From assembly GCA_007118045.1 (NCBI GenBank), contig SKTG01000498.1, positions 1 to 7,169 on the forward strand: 7,169 nucleotides of DNA, given 5' to 3'. Under the pieces are notes generated by a model. The model saw only the letters and a list, made by a program, of their open reading frames with translations, was not told the DNA's origin and searched no databases. The position numbers and the translations under genes were made by a program. Of this stretch, positions 1 through 4,994 are shown one piece after another. This stretch comes from Nitriliruptoraceae bacterium. Its GTDB lineage: Bacteria; Actinomycetota; Nitriliruptoria; Nitriliruptorales; Nitriliruptoraceae. Position 1 is the stretch's first letter. Each line of letters starts with the position of its first letter.

Positions 1-1056
1 CTGTGGGTCCCCGTGGCCGGCGCGCTGGCCTGGCTCGGCGTCGACCCGGACCTGGTGCGGTTCGCCACCCAGGTGGTGATCGTCCCGGCCTGGTTCCTCG
101 CGGCCTACCTCGTGGTCTGCACCGCGGTCCCCGTGACCTACGAGCTGCACGAACGTGCGCCGATCGGCGCGCTCACCCTCCTCGTCGTGTTGGCGGTGCT
201 GGTCGATCGGCTCCACCTGCTCGGGGTCTCCCTGGTGGGCTGGAGCAACTTCCTGTGGGTCTGGGCCGCGGTCCACCAGGCCGGGTACCTGTGGCACGAC
301 AGCGACCGAGCCGCGAACGGCGACCCCGAGGTGGTCGATCGCCTGCCCCGACGCGTGGTCCCGGCGCTCGCCCTGGCGGGCGCGGGGTTCGGCGCACTGG
401 TGCTGTTGACGACCGTCGGTGGCTACCCGGTCTCGATGGTCGGCGTGGACGGGGCGACCCGCAGCAACAACTCCCCGCCCTCGATCGCGCTGCTCGCCCT
501 GGCGGCCGGCCAGGTGGGTCTCGCCCTCGCCGCACGGGCACCGGCCGAACGGCTGCTCGCGCGACCACGGGTCTGGGGCACGGTCGCCATGACCGGCTCG
601 TTCACCATGACGGTCTACCTGTGGCACATGACGGCGATGGTGGTGGTGGCCGCCGCGCTGGTGCCGACCGGGATCTGGCCACCACGTGAGTCGGTCGACG
701 CGACGTGGTGGGCCACGCGACCCGTGTGGTGGCTCGCCTGCACGGTCGCGGTGGCGGGGCTGGTCGCGCTGTTCGGTCGCTTCGAGCACGCGGGGGCACC
801 ACGCAGCCGGCCGTCGCGGCTGCGGGCCGGGGTCGGGGTGACGCTGTCCACGGTCGGGCTCGGCCTGCTCGTCTTCGGTGGCCTGCACGTGCCGGGGACC
901 GCGACGGGGGTGCCGTGGGTGCCGCTCGGCATGCTCACGCTGGGCCTCGGGTTCCTCGGGGTGCTGCGCGAGCCGACCAGGTCCGCGCAGCTGCCGGCTC
1001 CCGGCGGTGCGGCGGAGCCCCTGGAGGTCGCGCCGCTCGAGGAGGCCGAGACCTGA
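1..1056 (+). CDS. Acyltransferase-3-family membrane protein (5' end outside window)
   Basis: The reading frame is already open at base 1, so the N-terminus lies upstream; 351 residues are visible, ending at TGA 1054-1056. Several hydrophobic membrane helices can be seen (about residues 20-45, 55-75, 80-95, 118-140, 160-180, 195-220, 240-260, 278-296, 305-320). Recognisable family segments are WFLAAYLVV (about 31-39), NFLWVWAAVHQAGYLW (about 83-98), GGYPVSMVG (about 140-148), SNNSPPSIALLALA (about 155-168) and MTVYLWHMTA (about 203-212). These match the C-terminal half of actinobacterial acyltransferase-3 (OafA-like) proteins, which sit in the inner membrane and move acyl groups onto envelope glycans or lipids. 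The usual catalytic His near the N-terminus is outside the window, so activity cannot be judged. The C-terminal 20 residues are acidic and Pro/Ala-rich. The substrate is unknown. The family call is fairly secure; any specific function is not. Confidence 0.85.
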   Translation: MWVPVAGALAWLGVDPDLVRFATQVVIVPAWFLAAYLVVCTAVPVTYELHERAPIGALTLLVVLAVLVDRLHLLGVSLVGWSNFLWVWAAVHQAGYLWHDSDRAANGDPEVVDRLPRRVVPALALAGAGFGALVLLTTVGGYPVSMVGVDGATRSNNSPPSIALLALAAGQVGLALAARAPAERLLARPRVWGTVAMTGSFTMTVYLWHMTAMVVVAAALVPTGIWPPRESVDATWWATRPVWWLACTVAVAGLVALFGRFEHAGAPRSRPSRLRAGVGVTLSTVGLGLLVFGGLHVPGTATGVPWVPLGMLTLGLGFLGVLREPTRSAQLPAPGGAAEPLEVAPLEEAET

Positions 1057-1081
1057 ACGGCCCTCGGGCCCGGTCACTCGT

Positions 1082-1138
1082 TGCGGTGAAGGCCACCCGC
1101 TGCGGTCGAGGTCACCCGCTGCGGTCAAGGTCACCCAC
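1082..1138. repeat. Three tandem 19-bp iterons upstream of the small HTH gene
   Basis: Three adjacent 19-bp units lie at 1082-1100, 1101-1119 and 1120-1138, consensus TGCGGTCNAGGTCACCCGC, differing from one another at only a few positions. A partial degenerate unit (CGGTCACTCGT, 1071-1081) precedes them. They fill the 126-bp gap between the acyltransferase stop and the ATG at 1183 and end 44 bp before that ATG. A 19-bp step is close to two helical turns, so the units would present the same DNA face, as cooperative direct-repeat binding sites do. A role as operator for the downstream HTH protein is inference. Confidence 0.8.
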
Positions 1139-1182
1139 GGTGGCGCCGACAGTGTGGCTACCCCGCCGTCGCCCGAGGTCCG

Positions 1183-1425
1183 ATGCCCGCCACGCCGCTC
1201 CTCCTCACCATCGCGCAGCTCGCGGCCTACCTCGACGTGCCGGCCGCCGAGGTGTGGCGCGCGTGGCGCGCCGGTGACGGCCCGCGCGCCGTCGAGCGGT
1301 GTGGTCTGCCCCGCTGGCGCACGGCGGACGTGGATGCCTGGCTCGAAGCCCGCGAGGGCTCGAGACGCTCGCGATACGGCGGCACCGTGCGAGGGACGGA
1401 ACTCGCCGACCGGACGGCTCCGTGA
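1183..1425 (+). CDS. Small excisionase/BldC-type helix-turn-helix DNA-binding protein
   Basis: An 80-aa protein. Residues 7-56 form a MerR-like winged HTH of the HTH_17/excisionase type: LLTIAQLAAYLDVP (helix-turn), VWRAWRAGDGP (recognition helix and wing entry), then LPRWRTADVDAWLEARE, which matches the family's typical 'yRfrraDldaWLea' end. The C-terminal 24 residues are polar and basic with no recognisable domain. The ATG at 1183 has only a weak GAGGT (1175-1179) very close to it; no alternative start in frame looks better. Such proteins bind DNA as small regulators or recombination directionality factors. No integrase is visible here, so a BldC-like regulator is more likely than a phage Xis. 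The three 19-bp direct repeats just upstream are candidate binding sites. The family call is good; the role is unknown. Confidence 0.75.
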   Translation: MPATPLLLTIAQLAAYLDVPAAEVWRAWRAGDGPRAVERCGLPRWRTADVDAWLEAREGSRRSRYGGTVRGTELADRTAP

Positions 1426-1496
1426 CCGCCGCCCGGTCGTCCGACCGTGCTCGGAGATCCACGCTGCTCATCGGGTGAGGCACCCTCCCGGACCGC

Positions 1497-1534
1497 TGCG
1501 GGCATCCGCGCCCGCACCACCGCGGGTATCCGCG
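1497..1534. promoter_or_regulatory. Pair of hyphenated palindromes upstream of tspO (candidate operator)
   Basis: Two near-identical elements, TGCGGGCATCCGCG (1497-1510) and CGCGGGTATCCGCG (1521-1534), each have arms (C)GCGG/CCGC(G) around a 4-bp centre (GCAT or GTAT). Their starts are 24 bp apart. They lie in the 157-bp gap before the TspO start at 1583, about 50-85 bp upstream, where a regulator would be placed. No clear -10/-35 pair was recognised. Part of the resemblance could come from GC-rich composition. Confidence 0.45.
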
Positions 1535-1582
1535 AGCGCGAGGGGTAGGACGACCGCGACGGGTCCGACGACGGGGGCACCG

Positions 1583-2074
1583 GTGACGACACACGAACGG
1601 CCGCTACGGGCCTGGCTCGGGTTGGCGGTCTTCCTGGCGGTGGCGTTCGCCGCCGGCTGGGTCGGCTCGGCGGTGCAGGGCGAGAACGTGGCCGCCCGCT
1701 ACCTCGCGTTCGAACGGCCGGCCTGGGCGCCACCGCAGGAGGCGTTCGGCATCGTGTGGCCGGTGCTCTACCTGATGATCGGCGTGGCGGCCTGGCAGCT
1801 GTGGCGCCGTTCGCCGGGCGTCGGCGCGGTCGCCACGGCGCTGTCGCTGTGGCTCGGACAGCTGGTGCTGAACGCGGTCTGGCCCGGCGTCTTCTTCGGC
1901 GCGGAGGAGTTCGCTCTCGCCCTGGCGGTGATCGTCGTGCTGGACGTCCTCGTCGGGGCGACCGTCCTCGTCTTCGCGCGTCGCGATCGCGTGGCGGCTG
2001 CGCTCTTGGTGCCCTACCTGCTGTGGCTGCTCTACGCGACCGCGCTCAACGCCGCTCTGCTCGTGCTGAACTGA
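1583..2074 (+). CDS. tspO: TspO/MBR family tryptophan-rich sensory membrane protein
   Basis: A 163-aa integral membrane protein, close to the usual family length of about 160. Five hydrophobic helices are visible (about residues 10-30, 55-75, 83-102, 110-132, 138-160). Diagnostic motifs appear in order: FERPAWAPPQEAFGIVWPVLY (43-63, the W-x-PP and VW-x-x-LY signature), LGQLVLNAVWPGVFF (91-105, the QLxLNxxW signature) and PYLLWLLYATALN (144-156). TspO proteins bind porphyrins and related tetrapyrroles and are linked to oxidative stress and tetrapyrrole handling. GTG 1583 was chosen because it gives the family's N-terminus right before helix 1, with a purine-rich GGGGG (1573-1577) nearby; reading further upstream gives low-complexity Arg/Pro-rich sequence unlike the family. 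It is convergent with the GAF-ANTAR gene, 8 bp apart. Two palindromes at 1497-1534 may control it. Confidence 0.93.
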   Translation: MTTHERPLRAWLGLAVFLAVAFAAGWVGSAVQGENVAARYLAFERPAWAPPQEAFGIVWPVLYLMIGVAAWQLWRRSPGVGAVATALSLWLGQLVLNAVWPGVFFGAEEFALALAVIVVLDVLVGATVLVFARRDRVAAALLVPYLLWLLYATALNAALLVLN

Positions 2075-2087
2075 CGGGCTCGTCAGT
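2070..2087. terminator. Hairpin shared by two convergent stop codons
   Basis: ACTGACGGGCTCGTCAGT forms a 6-bp stem with a 6-nt loop. The left arm contains the TGA of tspO (2072-2074) and the right arm contains the reverse-strand TGA of the GAF-ANTAR gene (2083-2085). It could act weakly on both strands, but there is no U-tract and the stem is short, so strong termination is not expected. Confidence 0.4.
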
Positions 2088-2778
2088 CGGAGCCGTAGCG
2101 CTCGACGGCGAGCTGCGCGATGTCGCGCAGCTTGCGGTTGGTCTCCTGCGACTTCTTGCGCAGCAGGTCGAACGCTCCGTCGGCGTCGATGTTCTCCCGG
2201 GCCATCAGGATGCCCTTGGCCTGGCCGATGAGGTCACGGCTCTCGAGCGCGAGACGCAGCTGGTCGCTCACGTCCTGGGACGCCCGCAGCTGGTTCGCGT
2301 TGACGATGTAGCCCGCGGCCATCGTGACGATGATCCTGGCGGCTTCGATGTCCTCCTCCGTCCAGCTCGTGGGCGAGGACCGGTAGATGTTGATCACGCC
2401 GACCGTGCGGCCGAACGCGATCATCGGCACGCCGAGGACGGCCTCCAGGCCGAGCCCGACCACGCGGTCGCGGTACTCGGGCCACCGGTCGGTCTCCGCC
2501 AGGTCGTCGACGACGACCACCTCGTTGGTGGAGTAGGCCTCGTGACACGCCCCGCTCTCGATGCGCTCCTGATGCTCCTCGGCCCGGACGATGCGCTCCT
2601 CGGACGCCGCCGCGAAGCGCAGCTGGCCATGCTCGTCCTCCAGCATGATCCCCGCACCGTCCGCGTCCACGACGGACATCGCCTGCATGGTGAGCTGGTG
2701 CAGCAGCTCCGCCACGTCGTAGGGGTTGATGATGTTCCGCGTGAACTCGCGGATGACGTCCTGCAGTTCGTTGCGCAC
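2083..2778 (-). CDS. GAF and ANTAR domain transcription antitermination regulator
   Basis: A 231-aa cytoplasmic protein. Residues 20-155 form a GAF sensor domain (VDADGAGIMLEDEHGQLRFAAAS, then VVVVDDLAETDRWPEY, then LGVPMIAFGRTVGVINIY). Residues 173-227 form an ANTAR domain: LRLALESRDLIGQAKGILM, then AFDLLRKKSQETNRKLRDIAQLAV. ANTAR proteins bind paired RNA hairpins and prevent transcription termination; the GAF domain would gate this by ligand or redox signal. No kinase or receiver domain is present, so it is the one-protein GAF-ANTAR form common in actinobacteria. GTG 2778 is preceded on the minus strand by a GGAG-type site (CGGAG about 8 nt upstream), which supports the start. Its leader (2859-2895) contains two adjacent strong hairpins, so autoregulation is conceivable. 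The signal and RNA targets are unknown. Confidence 0.93.
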   Translation of the reverse strand: MRNELQDVIREFTRNIINPYDVAELLHQLTMQAMSVVDADGAGIMLEDEHGQLRFAAASEERIVRAEEHQERIESGACHEAYSTNEVVVVDDLAETDRWPEYRDRVVGLGLEAVLGVPMIAFGRTVGVINIYRSSPTSWTEEDIEAARIIVTMAAGYIVNANQLRASQDVSDQLRLALESRDLIGQAKGILMARENIDADGAFDLLRKKSQETNRKLRDIAQLAVERYGSD

Positions 2779-2858
2779 CAGTGGCTCCGTTCGGCGGGCG
2801 GCTGGCGGCTGACGTCGAACGGGTCGCTCGGCGGCGTCGGCCCGACGAGGCGGCCGCG

Positions 2859-2895
2859 GCGGGATCCCGCATGTAGCCCCGAGCTCGGAGGCTAC
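2859..2895 (-). promoter_or_regulatory. Two adjacent hairpins in the GAF-ANTAR gene leader
   Basis: Element A (2873-2895) has arms GTAGCC and GGCTAC around the perfect palindrome CCGAGCTCGG (2879-2888) with one unpaired base (2889). Element B (2859-2870) is the perfect palindrome GCGGGATCCCGC. They are 2 bp apart and lie about 80-115 bp upstream of the GTG at 2778. In RNA they would give two stem-loops in tandem. They could instead be DNA-binding sites. The loops do not show the ANTAR hexaloop pattern (A at position 1, G at position 4). Confidence 0.5.
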
Positions 2896-3076
2896 TGCGT
2901 CCCCGCTCGCGCTTCAGTTCCGGGTCGGAACCTGGCGGCCGTGTCACCCCGGGACCGCCTCACCTCGAGGCAGGGGTGTCCTGCGCCGAGCGGCCACCTG
3001 TGCCGGTCGACCTGGGTGAGGTCGTGGACACCCGGTCGCGGTCGCGCCATGCGCCGGGTGCCCGGACCTGGTGACG

Positions 3077-3150
3077 TGATCCCACCAACCACCGACCCCC
3101 CACGACCGACCCCCCACGTTTGATCCCAGCAACCACCGACCCCCCACGAC
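3077..3150. repeat. Two 30-bp direct repeats with extra core copies upstream of the SRPBCC gene
   Basis: Copies at 3077-3106 and 3121-3150 differ at one position (CCCACCAAC against CCCAGCAAC); their starts are 44 bp apart. The 14-bp core ACCGACCCCCCACG occurs three times (3091-3104, 3105-3118, 3135-3148), the first two directly adjacent. Each core has a run of six C. The last copy ends 16 bp before the ATG at 3167, so the repeats lie in the promoter or 5' leader. They could be regulator sites, a dispersed repeat element or slippage products. Confidence 0.8.
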
Positions 3151-3166
3151 AGCGACAGGAGAGCTC

Positions 3167-3640
3167 ATGTCGGTGATCGAGAAGAGCATCGAGGTCGACG
3201 CCCCGGTGCGGCTGACCTACGACCAGTGGACCCAGTTCGAGGACTTCCCGGAGTTCATGGACGGCGTCGAACGGGTGGAGCAGCTCGACGACACCACGTT
3301 GCGCTGGGAGACCAGCATCGGCGGCGTCAAGCGGTCCTTCGACGCGCGCATCACCCAGCAGGATCCCGATCGGCGGATCGCCTGGGAGGCCCTCGAGGGC
3401 GAGGACCAGTCCGGCGTCGTCACGTTCGAGCCGGCCGAGGGTCTCGCCACGCGGGTCACCTTGGAGATGACCTACGACTCGGACCGCTGGACCGACAAGG
3501 TGGCCGACTTCCTCAACGTGGTCGACAAGAAGGTCGAGGGCGACCTGGAGCGCTTCAAGAACTTCATCGAGGAGCGCCACGGCGCCCCGACCGGTGCCTG
3601 GCGCGGCCGCGTCGAGGGCGGCTCCGCGGACCAGCAGTGA
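3167..3640 (+). CDS. SRPBCC (START-like / polyketide cyclase) family protein
   Basis: A 157-aa soluble protein with no signal peptide. The START-like helix-grip fold is recognisable along residues 1-137: SVIEKSIEVDAPV (strand 1 and the 'DAPv' entry), TQFEDFPEFMDGVERVEQLD (22-41, the conserved 'FP-x-FM' helix), LRWETSIGGVKRSFDARI, RIAWEALEGEDQSGVVTFEP, TRVTLEMTYD, and the long C-terminal helix VADFLNVVDKKVEGDLERFKNFIEER (112-137). The last 20 residues are a flexible Gly/Arg-rich tail. The fold binds hydrophobic ligands; in many bacteria this subgroup is annotated only as cyclase/dehydrase. AGGAG at 3157-3161, 5 nt before the ATG, supports the start. The gene is divergent from GAF-ANTAR and convergent with the hemerythrin gene. 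The ligand is unknown. Confidence 0.9.
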   Translation: MSVIEKSIEVDAPVRLTYDQWTQFEDFPEFMDGVERVEQLDDTTLRWETSIGGVKRSFDARITQQDPDRRIAWEALEGEDQSGVVTFEPAEGLATRVTLEMTYDSDRWTDKVADFLNVVDKKVEGDLERFKNFIEERHGAPTGAWRGRVEGGSADQQ

Positions 3641-3647
3641 GCGGCAC

Positions 3648-3676
3648 GCCCCGCGGCCTCAGCTGACCCGTGGGGC
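3648..3676. terminator. Hairpin just after the SRPBCC stop
   Basis: GCCCCGCGG (3648-3656) pairs with CCGTGGGGC (3668-3676): 9 bp with one G-U pair and an 11-nt loop, beginning 7 nt after the stop at 3640. There is no T-tract, as is common for stem-only terminators in GC-rich actinobacteria. Confidence 0.5.
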
Positions 3677-3684
3677 GGACATGC

Positions 3685-3714
3685 CCGGGGCCGGCCGAAC
3701 ATGGCCGGCTCCGG
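3685..3714. terminator. Very strong hairpin in a convergent gap (likely bidirectional terminator)
   Basis: CCGGGGCCGGCC (3685-3696) pairs with GGCCGGCTCCGG (3703-3714): 12 bp with one G-U pair, closed by the 6-nt loop GAACAT. A third stem follows at once (ACGCCGTCGG 3719-3728 with CCGACGGTGT 3739-3748, one wobble). All lie between the convergent SRPBCC and hemerythrin genes, where termination from both sides is needed. No T-tract is present. Confidence 0.6.
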
Positions 3715-3743
3715 ACGTACGCCGTCGGACGGGACCGACCGAC

Positions 3744-3800
3744 GGTGTCGAGCACGGACGCCGTCGTCGCTCACGGACGCGGTCGTCGCTCACGGACGCG
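3744..3800. repeat. 19-bp tandem repeat before the hemerythrin stop
   Basis: Two perfect copies of GTCGTCGCTCACGGACGCG occur at 3763-3781 and 3782-3800, preceded by a degenerate copy at 3744-3762 (14 of 19 bases match). The period is the same as in the 1082-1138 array, and both units contain GCGGTCG followed 3-4 bases later by TCAC when the phase is rotated. The array ends 1 bp before the hemerythrin stop codon. Confidence 0.75.
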
Positions 3801-3801
3801 G

Positions 3802-4467
3802 TCACCGCACGGGGCGCCGGTCCCGCCACGACCGGCTGACATGTCCGGTGACGTCTCCGGGGGCCCGAGTGCCCCGCACCCCCGTCCGGTTCGCGTCCCC
3901 ATGTGGGTTGTGGCCGGGCAGCTCGCCCGTCTCCTCCGCCGTCGCCGTGAGCTGCTGCACGAGGCGGTCGACGAGCTCCTCGTCCGTCCATGACGCTCGC
4001 TCCCGGCGGTGCTCGAGGTAGGCCGCGGTCGCGCGACGACGTAGGCCGGGGTAGATCTGACCCAGGCGGCAGAGCGCGGATGGCGTGGTGGCACGCCGGG
4101 CGTACGGGAAGACCTCGAGCTGCTCCCGCTCGGCGTTGGCGCGGTGTTCGCGGCTCGCGGCCTCGACCGCGCCGGCGAACGCCGAGCCGTCCGGGAGCGC
4201 GTGCCCGGCGATCCGCAGGTGATGCAGGATCGCGCGGCCCTCGCGGCGGCGTTCGGTGAGCACACGTGGACCGTGCGAGAGCACCGTGGCGGCCAAGGGG
4301 TGCACGAGGACCTCCTTCGCCGCCAGGTGCGCCGCGAGGTCGAGCACGGCTGACCGCAGCTGCCCCTCGCGATCGTCGCCGGTCCCCGTCCCGAGTCGCA
4401 CGAGCAGCTCGCGGTGCGTGCGCTGCTCCAGCATCAGCAGGTGCAGCAGATCGCTCGCCGGGGCCAC
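3802..4467 (-). CDS. Hemerythrin HHE-domain protein
   Basis: A 221-aa, almost all-helical soluble protein. Residues 5-122 match the HHE cation-binding fold: LLMLEQRTHRELLVRL (10-25, first ligand His18), LAAHLAAKEVLVHPLA (44-59, the H-x4-E and following H-P signature), ILHHLRIAG (80-88) and SREHRANAEREQLEVFP (105-121, the E-H-x-x-x-E-x-E signature). The family binds a di-iron centre and senses or handles O2, NO or redox stress, or buffers iron. A second half (SALCRLGQIYPGLRRRATAAYLEHRRERASWTDEELVDRLVQQL) is helical, followed by a Pro/Arg/Gly-rich tail of about 40 residues ending at TGA 3802. The GTG start at 4467 is preceded on the minus strand by AGGAG about 7 nt away. One or two ligand positions are not the commonest residues, so iron binding should be taken as likely rather than certain. 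Confidence 0.85.
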   Translation of the reverse strand: MAPASDLLHLLMLEQRTHRELLVRLGTGTGDDREGQLRSAVLDLAAHLAAKEVLVHPLAATVLSHGPRVLTERRREGRAILHHLRIAGHALPDGSAFAGAVEAASREHRANAEREQLEVFPYARRATTPSALCRLGQIYPGLRRRATAAYLEHRRERASWTDEELVDRLVQQLTATAEETGELPGHNPHGDANRTGVRGTRAPGDVTGHVSRSWRDRRPVR

Positions 4468-4618
4468 GACTGCTCCTCTCCGCGACGGCGCCGAGATCAG
4501 CGAACCTCCCCGGTCCGGGCCCGGCCCGTCCGCTGCTGCCGGGTCGGGCGGGGACCAGCTCCAGCTCAGCTGGGCCGAGCACCTCCGACTCGTCCGGGTC
4601 CCGAGCCAGGGCGTCCTC

Positions 4619-4749
4619 GTCGACCGGCTCGCCGGCGGGTTCGTCAGGCGCTCGGCAGCGGACTCGTGAGCGGGTTCTCGTCAGCGGGCTCGTCAGCGGG
4701 CTCGGCAGCGGGCTCGTGAGCGGCTCATGAGCGGGCTCGTCGACGGGGC
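4619..4749. repeat. Degenerate 12-bp tandem repeat (minisatellite)
   Basis: About eleven units with consensus GTCAGCGGGCTC. Two are perfect (4680-4691, 4692-4703) and several differ at one or two bases (4654-4665, 4704-4715, 4727-4738). Three units have altered lengths: 11 bp (4643-4653), 14 bp (4666-4679) and 11 bp (4716-4726), which sum to zero net shift. The outer units are more diverged. On the minus strand the perfect units encode Asp-Glu-Pro-Ala in one frame. The centre of one junction is the palindrome GCTCATGAGC (4723-4732). Confidence 0.85.
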
Positions 4750-4829
4750 GCGAGGGCCGACGGGGCGACGAGAGGGTCACCCGCCCGACCAGACCGTGGT
4801 CGCTCCTCACGCCGGTAGCTCGGCCGGAC

Positions 4830-4841
4830 GGTCAGGTGACC
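4830..4841. promoter_or_regulatory. Hyphenated palindrome upstream of the 191-aa HTH gene
   Basis: GGTCAGGTGACC has perfect 5-bp arms (GGTCA/TGACC) around GG. Two related GGTCACC motifs flank it at 4774-4782 and 4937-4945. It lies about 155 bp before the ATG at 4995. An operator role is inferred only from symmetry and position. Confidence 0.35.
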
Positions 4842-4994
4842 GAACCGGGGTGGGGCGGGGGGTTTCGCCGCGTTACGGTCGGGTCAGTGTTCAACAGCGA
4901 GCACCGGCCCCGGGAGACGGCGGGTGGCTCGCTGATCGGTCACCGTCCCGCCACCAGCCGCGTCCCGGTCCGGTGCGAGATCAGGAGGACCGCG

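Larger units (their letters stand above)
2779..3166. other. 388-bp divergent intergenic region
   Basis: This gap separates the divergent GAF-ANTAR and SRPBCC genes. It holds the tandem hairpins at 2859-2895, an inverted repeat CACCCGG...CCGGGTG (3029-3035/3054-3060, extended by an inner CGC/GCG pair with one bulged base), and the direct repeats at 3077-3150. No convincing sigma-70-type -10/-35 pair was recognised on either strand. I see no protein-coding sequence: the open frames here are Arg/Pro/Gly-rich and resemble no family. Confidence 0.6.
4468..4994. other. 527-bp divergent intergenic region with minisatellite
   Basis: This lies between the hemerythrin gene (-) and the 191-aa HTH gene (+). 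Next to the hemerythrin gene are its ribosome site and a perfect palindrome CCGGGCCCGG (4515-4524). The middle holds the 12-bp minisatellite (4619-4749). Towards the HTH gene are three GGTCACC-type elements: GGGTCACCC (4774-4782), the hyphenated palindrome GGTCAGGTGACC (4830-4841) and CGGTCACCG (4937-4945). On the minus strand the region stays open from a GTG at 4810 into the hemerythrin gene in another frame and reads as acidic DEPA-like sequence on both sides of the minisatellite. It may be the remnant of a coding tail, but I do not call a gene. Confidence 0.5.

Noticed and set aside
1183..1425. Phage excisionase of an integrated element
   Set aside because: No integrase, attachment-site repeat or other phage gene is visible in the window; a regulator of BldC-like type is simpler.
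878..1582. Long upstream extension of the TspO reading frame
   Set aside because: The sequence before GTG 1583 is Arg/Pro/Cys-rich, overlaps two real genes in other frames and has no similarity to the TspO family; the family N-terminus begins at 1583.
2859..2895. Canonical ANTAR RNA target
   Set aside because: Neither loop is a hexaloop with A at position 1 and G at position 4, so it is listed only as an atypical hairpin pair.
1756..3123. 455-codon plus-strand open frame
   Set aside because: It runs antisense to the clear GAF-ANTAR gene and out of frame with tspO; such long shadows are expected at this GC content.
3077..3150. CRISPR array or G-quadruplex
   Set aside because: Only two full repeats with no regular unique spacers, so not CRISPR. 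On the minus strand the G-runs are separated by loops of about 8-12 nt, too long for a confident quadruplex.
3659..4810. 383-codon minus-strand open frame covering the minisatellite and hemerythrin gene
   Set aside because: Inside the hemerythrin gene it is the wrong frame and Arg/Pro-rich. Only its first 85 residues (acidic DEPA-like) are of interest and are reported as a possible remnant, not a gene.
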